From Streptomyces sp. NBC_00708 (lineage in GTDB: Bacteria > Actinomycetota > Actinomycetes > Streptomycetales > Streptomycetaceae), in contig CP108999.1 in NCBI GenBank assembly GCA_036226585.1, positions 62,001 to 126,000 of the forward strand: DNA of 64,000 nucleotides, given 5' to 3'. A program made the position numbers and the translations under genes. The notes under the pieces were generated by a model that was given only the letters and a program-made list of their open reading frames with translations, made no database searches and was not told the origin of the DNA. Positions 32,594 through 40,751 of the stretch are shown in pieces (the stretch's first letter is position 1; every line of letters starts with the position of its first letter).

Positions 32594-33049
32594 ATGGACG
32601 AAGAGGCCGAGCCCGACGAGCAACACGAGTCGCGGGTACGGTTTCGCCTCATCGTCTCCCCGACCGACTCCCTGGTGGACGAGACGATCCTGCCGTGCGC
32701 GGTCACCGACCCGCAGATGGCGCACGCGGTCATGCACGACCTGGTCCCCGGCGACAAGCTCCGCATCACCGGAGACCTGCGGCTCCCCCGCACACCGAAC
32801 GAGCCCATGTGGCTGGCCGTCCGTACGCTCGCCGTCCTGGAGATCGCGCCCCGGCTGACCGACCCGGGCGCTGTGTCCACCGTCGTCATCGAGCGATACG
32901 GGCCGTATCTCTGCTGGCTCGACTCGGAGAACTCCGGTGAGGTCCCGGTATGGACCGAGGCCGGCGTCTGGGTCGGCACAGCAGTCGACCCGAGCGCGCT
33001 CGGCGACCTGATCAACACATTCGAGCAGCGCCAGGCCACCGGCGAGTAG
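32594..33049 (+). CDS. OB-fold-like hypothetical protein, probably 5'-truncated by a poly-C frameshift
   Basis: The readable frame starts at ATG 32594 with no ribosome site. At 32556 an ATG preceded by GAGGAG opens into eight C residues (32559-32566) and soon stops. One extra C would give MPPPTDAIALVGF fused in frame to MDEEAEP. The C-run thus hides the true start, either as a sequencing error or as a phase-variable tract. The body has a beta-rich pattern (RFRLIVSPTDS; GDKLRITGDLRLPR; WLAVRTLAVLEIAP) suggesting an OB-like fold. Function unknown. Confidence 0.65.
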   Translation: MDEEAEPDEQHESRVRFRLIVSPTDSLVDETILPCAVTDPQMAHAVMHDLVPGDKLRITGDLRLPRTPNEPMWLAVRTLAVLEIAPRLTDPGAVSTVVIERYGPYLCWLDSENSGEVPVWTEAGVWVGTAVDPSALGDLINTFEQRQATGE

Positions 33050-33100
33050 GACCGCCGTCAGGCTCGACACGGAGCCAACCTGCGACTCCGATCACGAAGC

Positions 33101-33145
33101 AGCGGCCTTGCCGCCCAGACACCGAGTCTGGGCGGCAAGGCCGCT
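33101..33145. terminator. Strong hairpin terminator
   Basis: A perfect 20-bp stem starts AGCGGCCTTGCCGCCCAGAC and has a 5-base loop. It ends the long rightward block. Confidence 0.8.
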
Positions 33146-33223
33146 GTTCTGCGTTCGGAGGATGGGAGGCAGAGCACGGCCGGGGTAGCCGAGACCCCCC
33201 ACTGGCTACCGACCCCGTCGCAG

Positions 33224-33389
33224 CTGTCCCGTCTCAGGGAACTGAGTCGGAGCCGATCCGTCTCAACGAACCCAGTCGTCGCAGGCCGGAGGCCGGCACG
33301 CGCTCGCCCGGTCTCTACAGGGCCGTCTCAGCGAAGTTAGTCGCCCCAGGTCGGGGGCCTGTCGTCGACTGGGTTCGTTGAGACGGGAC
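33224..33389. repeat. Inverted duplication, left copy, with four iterons
   Basis: About 166 bp nearly identical, in reverse orientation, to 37013-37179. It contains 19-bp units at 33231-33249, 33260-33278 (GTCTCAACGAACCCAGTCG), 33325-33343 and, inverted, 33366-33384. No gene is visible from 33146 to 33633 apart from this repeat. Confidence 0.85.
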
Positions 33390-33633
33390 ACCGCTGTCCG
33401 CATACGAGTGGAGTCCACTCATCCAGGCAGCGTGTCGATAGCTCCCAATCGGCCGATGTGGTCTACTCCCGGGCTGTGGGGCCTGCGGCCTCCATGCCAC
33501 GCGCCCGACCCGACATCGAGCACTACGTGGAGAAGCCAACACGGCCGGCACCGCATCATGGACAAACCTTCCTCGTGGCTCCCTGCCGCAAGCTGTGTCG
33601 GGACAGCTCCGCGGCACCGAAAGGGCCCGAGCT

Positions 33634-34725
33634 ATGAAGACCACCGCCATCGCACGCCGCGCCGAACTGCTGCGCCTCTACACCGGGCTCCCCTGGCAAT
33701 CCGCTCTCCGGCGGGTCATGGCAGCCCCACCCGGCGCCCCGCTGATTCAGCAGCCGAAGACGGATCAACTCCTCCTCGAAGCACAAGTCATGCGCGCGCT
33801 GGCCTGGCGTCACATCAGCACGATTCACCCCTGGGGCATTGAGTACGTCGACCCACGCCCCGATCAACTTCGGATTCGCTTCGGTCCGGACCCGGCCGCG
33901 CGGCGCTACCACGAAGAGACTCAGGTGCTGGACCTGGCGGAAGTACTGCTGCCGCGGACGGACGGGCACGGCGATGTCATGGGAATCCCTGGAGTCCGAC
34001 CCCACGTGGAGGACGGCCTGGTCGTACTGCGCATGCTGGGTACCTCCGCGTCCGTCACCCTGCTGGGTCTGGACGCGAACGAGTGGATGAAGGCAGTCAG
34101 ATACCAGGACCTGCGCTTGGCTGCACTTGGCATGACGTCATGTCACCGCGCTCTCCCGGATCAACGACACCCCGCCGAGAGTCGATCTCGGACCGCTGCA
34201 CGGCGAGGACGGGGGGCAATGACAGAGGCATCAGCCTGGATGGCAAGCGGGCTCCTGCGCAGAGTCGGATTGATTCGCACCCTTGGCATCCCGCTGGCCG
34301 TAACCGGTTGGATCGGCGATCTAGAGCGAGCCGGCGGTGAACACTGGATCATCGATCCAACTTTCGCGGAGGGCCAGAACCGCACCGGTCATCGCCGGCT
34401 CATGGCACTGCTCTCGGCGCCCGGCTGGGGGATGCCGCTGACCACCAGGGAGGAGCACTGCAACTGCCACCTCCCACCCGGTTTCAGCGACCAATGCACG
34501 ATCTTCGCAACTGGGTCGGCCGAGTGGCCGGGCAGGCTGCAGGTACGCGCGATCCATCGCCGCGGTGAGCGCCTGTCACAGATTCAAGAAGACAGCCCTG
34601 CGCTCTACGCCGCGCAGCGACTGCTGCACCGGGCGGTGCCTCCATGGGTCGACCGCTGGGTGGAACGGGAAAGCTCTGGCGTCTCGGGCGTAGCCGCGCT
34701 TACAGGGCCCGCCCCTACTGCGTGA
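33634..34725 (+). CDS. Hypothetical plasmid/phage protein, 363 aa
   Basis: ATG 33634 follows AAAGGG. The N-terminus (MKTTAIARRAELLRLYTGLP WQSALRRV) is a type I have seen in actinobacterial mobile elements. A C-terminal region has DPTFAEGQNRTGHRRLMALL and a C-x-C pair. No catalytic residues could be assigned, and it is not a recognised replication protein. It lies inside the segment bounded by the inverted iteron repeats. Confidence 0.65.
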   Translation: MKTTAIARRAELLRLYTGLPWQSALRRVMAAPPGAPLIQQPKTDQLLLEAQVMRALAWRHISTIHPWGIEYVDPRPDQLRIRFGPDPAARRYHEETQVLDLAEVLLPRTDGHGDVMGIPGVRPHVEDGLVVLRMLGTSASVTLLGLDANEWMKAVRYQDLRLAALGMTSCHRALPDQRHPAESRSRTAARRGRGAMTEASAWMASGLLRRVGLIRTLGIPLAVTGWIGDLERAGGEHWIIDPTFAEGQNRTGHRRLMALLSAPGWGMPLTTREEHCNCHLPPGFSDQCTIFATGSAEWPGRLQVRAIHRRGERLSQIQEDSPALYAAQRLLHRAVPPWVDRWVERESSGVSGVAALTGPAPTA

Positions 34726-34810
34726 GCCCCAGACTCAGCGGATGCCGTGGCAACCGCATCACCACGCCCCCCGCGGGGCCCGGCCGAGCACCGTCGGAGG
34801 GGCCCCGCCC

Positions 34811-35131
34811 ATGGAGAACACAATGCCGTACCCCATTGGCCCCACCCCGTGGCGCGTGATCTACAAGCCAACCGAGCGCCGCCGCGAACCCGCCCGTACC
34901 CACCCCTGCGCCCTCGCCCGCGAAGGCGACCGCTGCACCCCGAGCACCCTGGCCGCCGTGAACACCATGGTCTGGGACCACTGCCACACTCACGGCTTCA
35001 TTCGCGGACCCCTCTGCACCCAGCACAACCTCCGCATGCACCGGTACGACACCGGCTGGCCCCACAACGCCCACGACCCCGACTTCATCGACTACGCGCG
35101 CCGCTGCGCCGGCTGCTCCGGCCCCTGGTAG
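34811..35131 (+). CDS. Endonuclease VII-like HNH nuclease
   Basis: The ATG at 34811 gives 106 residues with a GGAGGGG site upstream. It has two Cys (HPCALAREGDRCTP), then DHCHTHGFIRGPLCTQHN, the His-Me (endonuclease VII) motif, and a final CAGC, so all four zinc Cys are present. Endonuclease VII enzymes cut branched DNA. On plasmids and phages such genes may resolve recombination intermediates or process replication ends. Confidence 0.8.
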   Translation: MENTMPYPIGPTPWRVIYKPTERRREPARTHPCALAREGDRCTPSTLAAVNTMVWDHCHTHGFIRGPLCTQHNLRMHRYDTGWPHNAHDPDFIDYARRCAGCSGPW

Positions 35132-35137
35132 CAGCGC

Positions 35138-35731
35138 TCAGCCGCCGCTCTGCCCCTCCTCCGGCTTCAACACACCGTCGCGGCCCAGGACCCAGGTCAC
35201 ACCTGCGGCGTCCGTGAACCAGGCCACAGGGCGGTTGTTGTCCACAGTGGTCTCGTTCCAGCGAGGAGACTCGAAGACCACCTGCCGCCCTGGGCCAATG
35301 ACGTCCACAGGCACGCCCCGACGTCCCTGGTCAGGCAGGCGCCGATCGCCAACGTCAACTGCGCTCACGGCGTTGTACGTATCCCCGAAGCGGACCAAAA
35401 CATCCGTCACCACGTCATCGCTGCCATTGGTCACCTCCACCACCCACCGGTCGTACCCGATGGCATTTCCGTCCCGGTCGCGGTCAATGAAGCCGCCAGT
35501 TCGGTACGTCATGGTGACCCGCTTCGCCTGGGCCCATTTCCGGTCCTCCGCAGCGGCCCGCAGCTCTGCCCGCTCCAGGGACAGGGTCGCCGATTGCTCC
35601 CCGATGAACACCCGCTGCTCCTGAATCTGTTGCCGTTGGCTCCTGATCGTCAGGTAGGCGAACCAGGCCGCGCCTCCCGCGAATACCGCGGCTATCCATG
35701 TCGGGGCATCGCCCCAGTTCACTGAACTCAC
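35138..35731 (-). CDS. Membrane-anchored hypothetical protein, 197 aa
   Basis: An N-terminal membrane segment (AVFAGGAAWFAYLTI, about 14-28) and a short coiled coil (QRQQIQEQRVFIGE) precede a beta-rich domain (RWVVEVTNGSDDVVTDVLVR). The plan is the same as in the 61432 product. It converges on the endonuclease gene. The 302 bp between 35732 and 36033 is divergent upstream DNA in which no gene or motif was identified. Confidence 0.6.
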   Translation of the reverse strand: MSSVNWGDAPTWIAAVFAGGAAWFAYLTIRSQRQQIQEQRVFIGEQSATLSLERAELRAAAEDRKWAQAKRVTMTYRTGGFIDRDRDGNAIGYDRWVVEVTNGSDDVVTDVLVRFGDTYNAVSAVDVGDRRLPDQGRRGVPVDVIGPGRQVVFESPRWNETTVDNNRPVAWFTDAAGVTWVLGRDGVLKPEEGQSGG

Positions 35732-36033
35732 GACGGCACGCTAAGCGCCCCATACACCCCCTGTCTCAACTGCTTGCGTTCCGACGGCTTCGTCTGCATC
35801 ATTGGCCCGTCCGGCAAGCCCGGACGCATGAGCCGCTTCGGTCAGAGCGCCGAAGCTCTAGAGGTCCATCGAGCAGGCGCGGTACCCCTGCCGACCGGCC
35901 GAGACTAAGCCCCAGCATCGAGCCCACCGTGGGGCCGCTGGGGCTCTTCCACGTCACAGACCGACCAAACCGCCCCACACCCCTGCCACACAGCAGATGA
36001 TGTCCCCCTCACCAGCACGTCCCAGGGGGGACC

Positions 36034-36615
36034 ATGAACACCCGCACCACCGCCGCCCTCGCGGCCGGCCTGCTCCTCGCAGCCCTCACCGCATGCGGGG
36101 GAGGCGACGACGACAAGCCCACCGCCGCCCCCACCACTGAGACCAAGACCGCGCCGTCACCCTCCGCTCCGGCCCCCGAACCCACGCCCACCGCCATGGC
36201 CCTCGGCGATGTCCTCCACTGGGAAGACGTCGCCAACGACATCTCCGGCACCAGCTCGGTCCTCAGCTACAAGCAAGGCGTCAAGAGCGCCGGCGATGCT
36301 GACGACGAGGTCGGCGCCGCCGGATACGAGTGGGCCGCCCTTGAACTCAAGGTGTGCAGCAGCAAGGGCACCTTCCCCACCTCGTCCTCGCCCTGGGTCC
36401 TCGCCTACGACGACGGCGGCCGCGTCGAAGCGTCCAGCAGCATTTACGACGACTTTCCCCGCCCCCACTACCCGGTCGAGGCCACCCTCACCGCCGGCAA
36501 GTGCATCCGCGGCTACGTCGTCTACCCAGTCCCCGACGACGACCGACCCGCCTCCGTGATCTACACCTACGGCAACCCCGTCACCACAGCCGAGTGGACC
36601 GTACCCACGAAGTAA
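36034..36615 (+). CDS. Secreted lipoprotein, 193 aa
   Basis: ATG 36034 follows AGGGGGG. The signal peptide ends in a lipobox LTAC at residues 18-21, with Gly/Asp after the Cys. A Thr/Pro-rich linker leads to a beta-rich domain (WAALELKVCSSKGTFPTSSS; CIRGYVVYPVPDD) like DUF4352/telomeric-repeat-type immunoglobulin-like folds. It would be anchored to the outer face of the membrane. Role unknown. Confidence 0.75.
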   Translation: MNTRTTAALAAGLLLAALTACGGGDDDKPTAAPTTETKTAPSPSAPAPEPTPTAMALGDVLHWEDVANDISGTSSVLSYKQGVKSAGDADDEVGAAGYEWAALELKVCSSKGTFPTSSSPWVLAYDDGGRVEASSSIYDDFPRPHYPVEATLTAGKCIRGYVVYPVPDDDRPASVIYTYGNPVTTAEWTVPTK

Positions 36616-36624
36616 CCGCAGGAA

Positions 36625-36790
36625 GTGGCGCCCGGGTCGGCAACAGGCGCCCCTACCGCCGCCTTATCGCCACCATCTGCGCAATGCGCCGGCTCTGCTG
36701 GCTCTGCGGCGGCGACATCCCACCCGACCTCGGCACCTGACACCCGCTGTCGTTCACGCTCGACTGCGTGCGATTCCAAAACCAGGCGAT
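36625..36790 (+). pseudogene. Remnant of an HNH endonuclease gene
   Basis: The frame reads RRPYRRLIATICAMRRLCWL CGGDIPPDLGT, then a TGA, then HPLSFTLD followed by CV. This is the start of a typical HNH nuclease (C-x2-C, then HP-SFTLDH), but a stop interrupts it, the catalytic DH has become DC, and the rest is missing. It is a decayed fragment next to the iteron region. Confidence 0.5.
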
Positions 36791-36958
36791 GACCCCCATC
36801 GGCACGGCTGCGGAGCGGTAGACACCCAGAAAACCAAGGAAGGGATCGAGCGCGTCGGCTTCTAGATGGTCCCGTCGCCTTCGGCTGCTGCAGGGGCCAT
36901 GATGTGCGGCGCTCCGGACTTCCGTCTGCCGCTCGCTGTTGGCAGGGCCCGGATGGCT

Positions 36959-36982
36959 CTTTGTTGTCCGCGGACAACAAAG
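36959..36982. promoter_or_regulatory. Candidate parS site 1
   Basis: A perfect 24-bp palindrome around the core GTTGTCCGCGGACAAC. The same core occurs at 37220, 38477 and 38582, all near parB. Confidence 0.75.
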
Positions 36983-37012
36983 CAGCCGCCCCCTCTGCCC
37001 GGGTGACCCGTC

Positions 37013-37179
37013 TGTCCCGTCTCAACGAACCCAGTCGACGACAGGCCCCCGACCTGGGGCGACTAACTTCGCTGAGACGGCCCTGTAGAGACGGGACGAG
37101 CGCGTGCTGACCCCCGGCCTGCGACGCCTGGGTTCGTTGAGACGGATCGGCTCCGACTCGGTTCCCTGAGACGGGACAG
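37013..37179. repeat. Inverted duplication, right copy, with four iterons
   Basis: Reverse complement of 33224-33389 with only a handful of differences. Iteron units: 37019-37037 and, inverted, 37060-37078, 37125-37143 and 37154-37172. Confidence 0.85.
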
Positions 37180-37219
37180 CCAACGGGAGCCGCCCTTGGG
37201 CTCTGTGCCAGCAGCGAGC

Positions 37220-37245
37220 AACTTGTTGTCCGCGGACAACAAGTT
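37220..37245. promoter_or_regulatory. Candidate parS site 2
   Basis: A 26-bp perfect palindrome with the same 16-bp core GTTGTCCGCGGACAAC, between iteron groups. Confidence 0.75.
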
Positions 37246-37292
37246 TCAGCAAGCGTTCACGAACCTTCTGGATCCGAAGGCACCCCAGTCCT

Positions 37293-37474
37293 GTCTCAAC
37301 GAACCGAGTCGACGACGATTCGTTTCAACGAACCCAGTCGACGCAGGCCGGTGGGAGGGGATTTCGAGCGCGCTCCGTGCACTGGTGTCTCAACGAAGTC
37401 AGTCGCTCCGGGTCAGCAGATCGCCATCGACTGACTTCGTTGAGACAGGACATCTGTCGCAGTGAAGTCAGTCG
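37293..37474. repeat. Iteron array, consensus GTCTCAACGAANNNAGTCG
   Basis: Units at 37293-37311, 37322-37340, 37387-37405, 37428-37446 (inverted) and a degenerate one at 37456-37474. With the neighbouring duplication and 38035-38094 this makes an array of about 11 units on this side. It may be a replication origin or a regulator-binding locus. The gap 36791-37578 holds no other recognisable gene. Confidence 0.75.
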
Positions 37475-37578
37475 TGCGGGTGATCGCATTGGGGGTGCTG
37501 AGAGGCTGCACGTTCGTGATCGAGACGAGACGTATGCGTCGATACTGCGCGGGACTAGTGCGTCTTAAGATGCGGCGC

Positions 37579-37890
37579 ATGATGACGACTCGCCGGGCGT
37601 ACGGCCCGCTGATGGCGCTGATAGGTGCCGTAGTGGGTTCAGCTTTGACGCTTGCCGGGGCTGTGCTGGTGATGCCAGCGAAGGGGGAGCGGGGCGATCC
37701 TGGGCCGCAAGGGGCGGTTGGGGCGCAGGGGCAGCCGGGGCCAGCGGGGAACCTTTCGGGCCTCAGCGGAACCACGGTTCTGACGCAGTCCAGTACCTGC
37801 CCGCAGGGCATGAACAGCCTGTCGCCAATCGTGTACATGAAGGACAACTACGGGGACACCCAGATGTTCCACACCTGCATCATCCGTTAG
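37579..37890 (+). CDS. Membrane-anchored collagen-like protein, 103 aa
   Basis: The start is uncertain: ATG at 37570, 37579 or 37582, none with a strong ribosome site. After MTTRRAYGPL comes a membrane segment (MALIGAVVGSALTLAGAVLV), then seven Gly-X-Y triplets (GERGDPGPQGAVGAQGQPGP AG), then a short domain with two Cys (STCPQGMNSL; FHTCIIR) that could form a disulfide. The collagen segment could trimerise outside the cell. It ends facing parB. Confidence 0.65.
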   Translation: MMTTRRAYGPLMALIGAVVGSALTLAGAVLVMPAKGERGDPGPQGAVGAQGQPGPAGNLSGLSGTTVLTQSSTCPQGMNSLSPIVYMKDNYGDTQMFHTCIIR

Positions 37891-38034
37891 CAGGACGCTG
37901 ATAGTCCTCAAGCTTCCTTGCCCGCATCCCGTGCAGGAACGCCAATAGCGTGGCCAACCATCACCCAGCAGAGCCGTGACGTCGACGGAGTCGGGTAGTG
38001 CTTGCTCTTGGGGCACGCCGACTGCCCGAGAACC

Positions 38035-38094
38035 GTCTCATGCAACTTAGTCCGCGCAGGTCAGCGCGAGGCGGGCGACTATCTTCGTTGAGAC
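38035..38094. repeat. Diverged iteron pair
   Basis: GTCTCATGCAACTTAGTCC (38035-38053) and, inverted, CGACTATCTTCGTTGAGAC (38076-38094) face each other between the collagen-like gene and parB. Confidence 0.6.
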
Positions 38095-38132
38095 AGGACA
38101 ACCCCATCCGCAGGTAGATCAGCACGGAGAAC

Positions 38133-38166
38133 GAAGGCCCGGCTCTCTCCGAGAGCCGGGCCTTCG
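38133..38166. terminator. Terminator of the parAB operon
   Basis: A perfect stem, GAAGGCCCGGCTCT with AGAGCCGGGCCTTC, and a short loop lie 20 bp beyond the parB stop on the minus strand. Confidence 0.75.
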
Positions 38167-38185
38167 CTGTTTCAAGAGTCGAGTT

Positions 38186-39418
38186 CTAGTCTGCGGTCAC
38201 CTTGGCCGGGGCTCGGCGCCCGTCGGCCATCCTGTTGAGGATGTCTACCAAGATCAGGAACTGGGAGTCGTCCATCCGGTCGTGGAGGAACTGAGCTGCC
38301 TGAACGGCGTTGTCGTAGGGGAACCTGACCCCGGTGACGACCCCCTGTGACGGCTCTGGGCGTACCTGTCCCTCACGAGGTTCAGGGACACCGTCTGACT
38401 TGGCAATAGTCGGCGGGGGAGGTGTCTCCAGTTCCGTCGACCTGTTTGTGGTGTCGTCCTGGGATGTCGAGGCAGTCTTGTTGTTGTCCGCGGACAACAA
38501 CAAGGAGTCAGTGCTCGCCTCCACCTCCTCCTCCGATGCGGGCGCCGCTGCTGGGACCTCCGCACCGGCCGAAGGCGGGATGTTGTCCGCGGACAACGTT
38601 TCCACCGGCCGATCCTGAGCCAAAACCTCACGACCCGCTGCAAGCAGTCGCTGCTCCTCCTGCTTCCGCTGTTCCGCCGCCTCCTTGGCTTTGGAGAGGT
38701 GATCGAGGAGCTGCGCGGCACCCTGGCTCGGGTCTTCCTTGAGGGTCCGCGCCAAGGCGCGGCCGTCGCGCTCCGAGACTTCGCCAGCACTGAGCAGCAC
38801 TTGAATCTCCGCCGGCAGGGTCAACAGAGCGAGCTGATTGGTCACCCAAGACCGATCCTTGCCAAGGCGTTTGGCGGCACGAATGCGCGAGCCCCGCTCG
38901 CCGCCGTCCTCGGCGCAGATGTTGACAAGCTGCTCCACCCCGCGGGCACGCTCTATGACGTCAAAGTCCTCACGGTCGAGGTTCTCGGCCAGAAGATGGT
39001 CGACGAAGTCCTCGCGAGTCGCGGCGAGATCATCTCGTACCACGAAGTCGAGTTTGTCGAGCCCGACATGGACGGCGCTACGGAAGCGGCGCTCACCATT
39101 GACGAGAACGTAAAGCGCGCTGCTGCCGATCTGGCTCTCGTGATCAGGCCACAGCTTCAGGTAGGCAGTGCGAGTGACGGCGACACAGGCGGCGAGCTGA
39201 GCCTCCCGAAGCTCCTCACCGAAGCGCGTCATCTCCTCTGTGGAGCCGAAGTTCCGCCGAGGGTTGAGGGGAGTGGCAGCGACCTGATCGAGAGGAAGCC
39301 GGACCAGCTCGTACGCCGGAATTGAGCCCTCGGTCAGAGCCTTTGCCCGGCCACGCTCGCTGCGGCTGCGTGCGCGGCCGAACGACGAGCTCTCACCAAC
39401 CTTGTCCTTGATGCTCAT
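38186..39418 (-). CDS. parB: ParB-family plasmid partition protein
   Basis: A 410-residue protein whose ATG overlaps the parA stop. Residues 38-115 hold the CTP-binding ParB/Srx region with TPLNPRR (about 49-55) and GERRFRS (108-114). A helix-turn-helix core follows (IRAAKRLGKDRSWVTNQLAL, about 190-210). A long acidic linker (about 260-350) leads to a C-terminal segment (QFLILVDILNRMADG) for dimerisation. ParB binds parS and slides along DNA. Two parS-like palindromes lie inside this gene and encode the linker motif LSADN twice (about 275 and 306). Confidence 0.9.
   Translation of the reverse strand: MSIKDKVGESSSFGRARSRSERGRAKALTEGSIPAYELVRLPLDQVAATPLNPRRNFGSTEEMTRFGEELREAQLAACVAVTRTAYLKLWPDHESQIGSSALYVLVNGERRFRSAVHVGLDKLDFVVRDDLAATREDFVDHLLAENLDREDFDVIERARGVEQLVNICAEDGGERGSRIRAAKRLGKDRSWVTNQLALLTLPAEIQVLLSAGEVSERDGRALARTLKEDPSQGAAQLLDHLSKAKEAAEQRKQEEQRLLAAGREVLAQDRPVETLSADNIPPSAGAEVPAAAPASEEEVEASTDSLLLSADNNKTASTSQDDTTNRSTELETPPPPTIAKSDGVPEPREGQVRPEPSQGVVTGVRFPYDNAVQAAQFLHDRMDDSQFLILVDILNRMADGRRAPAKVTAD
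38477..38504. promoter_or_regulatory. Candidate parS site 3, inside parB
   Basis: A 28-bp perfect palindrome, the longest of the four, with core GTTGTCCGCGGACAAC. It encodes part of the ParB linker. Confidence 0.75.
38582..38597. promoter_or_regulatory. Candidate parS site 4, inside parB
   Basis: GTTGTCCGCGGACAAC, the exact 16-bp core shared by all four sites, in the linker-coding part of parB. Confidence 0.75.
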
Positions 39419-40566
39419 CCCTGGATCCTCCGAGCGATCGAGCGGAGAACGTTTGCCTGCTCGCAGTCCGGCTCGTAGGCGAGCAAGGGCTCCTTGCGGC
39501 GAACCGCCTCCCGCTGCTCCTTGAGTTCAGGGACGATGCCGAGCACGGGCTCGTTCATGGCCTGCCAGGATTCGAGAGAGGACGTCGCGATGTAGCCATT
39601 GCGTGCGTCGTAGAGGTTGACGACGAAGCCGAGGGTCTGAATCTCGATCTTCAGGTCCTCGCAGAGGTCATCGATCTGCTCTTCGAGCATGTCGTACGCA
39701 TCACCGGAGGTGTCCTCTGCCTGTACCGGAATCACGATGCCGGACTGGCTCGACTCCTCACCCTCACGGGTACGCCCGTAATAGAGCGCGGTGTCCATCG
39801 TGTAGCCGAGGCTCGGAGGGCAGTCGACGATGACGTAGTCGAAGTCCTGCTCCAACGCTTCAAGTACACGCTCAAGGGCTGTTTCCTTGATCCGTACCGC
39901 GCGGGTTGTGGCGAGCTTGGCGTCCAGTAGGAATGCGTCCTTGCACGCGGGCAGGAGCCAGAGGCGGTCCTCAAAGTCTCCACCCTTTATGGGGACGAGC
40001 AGAGCTCGAAGATCACCTTCGGCTTCGTCCAGCATGTGCTTCGCCAGGCTGGCTGCCCCGATCTCGAGCATGGCGTAGCCGAGCTGTCGAGTCAGGTGAC
40101 CTTGTGGATCGAAGTCGATGAGCAGCGTGCGCTTGTTGGTCTCAGCCAGGGCCTGAGCCACACCGGCCGACACCGACGTCTTACCCACGCCGCCCTTCTG
40201 GTTTCCGAACACGACACGTCGGGCGCCCGTTGTCCGCAGAGGAGCAGGACGGGGGGAGGGGTGGGTGTCCAGCCAGCAGCGGATCGCCTGGGCCACCCCT
40301 TGGTTGTAGGAGATCTTGCTGGTCTTGCTGGTGTCCTTCAGCTTCGCGTACAGCCCGGCGGGCAGGTACGTGGCGAAGGAGGAGCCGTTGCTGGTGTCGA
40401 CAACTGGGTGGGACTTCAGCTTCATCCAGGCAATAACCCCATCGGCCACCGCGTCCTGGATGTCGACGCCCAACTCGGCTGCTCTCACCTTGAGTTCACG
40501 GCGCAGAGGAGTCGGCAGTTTGGCAACTACCTTTTCACGATCTTCGGGGCTGTAAGGCGCAGTCAT
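39415..40566 (-). CDS. parA: ParA-family partition ATPase
   Basis: A 383-residue protein. The N-terminal 100 residues contain two stretches that look like DNA-binding helices (VAKLPTPLRRELKVRAAELG; YLPAGLYAKLKD), typical of plasmid ParAs that also autoregulate. The deviant Walker A is NQKGGVGKTS (about 122-131), the A' region has LIDFDPQGHLTRQL and the B motif is YVIVDCPPSLG. It acts with ParB and parS to place plasmid copies. The 185 bp upstream (40567-40751) should hold its promoter. Confidence 0.95.
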   Translation of the reverse strand: MTAPYSPEDREKVVAKLPTPLRRELKVRAAELGVDIQDAVADGVIAWMKLKSHPVVDTSNGSSFATYLPAGLYAKLKDTSKTSKISYNQGVAQAIRCWLDTHPSPRPAPLRTTGARRVVFGNQKGGVGKTSVSAGVAQALAETNKRTLLIDFDPQGHLTRQLGYAMLEIGAASLAKHMLDEAEGDLRALLVPIKGGDFEDRLWLLPACKDAFLLDAKLATTRAVRIKETALERVLEALEQDFDYVIVDCPPSLGYTMDTALYYGRTREGEESSQSGIVIPVQAEDTSGDAYDMLEEQIDDLCEDLKIEIQTLGFVVNLYDARNGYIATSSLESWQAMNEPVLGIVPELKEQREAVRRKEPLLAYEPDCEQANVLRSIARRIQG

Positions 40567-40751
40567 GGCGCTACCTTAGTAGCGTCACGGGGTGTGAGGG
40601 AAACCATGCAGACGTGTCGCCTGACGAAAATTCCAGCCAGGCGCCACCTCGCCCCTGAGAAAGAAACAACCGGTGCTGCAGGGCTGGTTACCCCCAGGGC
40701 CAACGGGCACGAGGTGCCACTGGCCCGCTGGCCCAGGCTCGATCGGCGGGG

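Noticed and set aside
33634..34725. Considered as an iteron-binding Rep protein because of its place between the iteron repeats
   Set aside because: No winged-helix or Rep motif could be identified; position alone is not enough.
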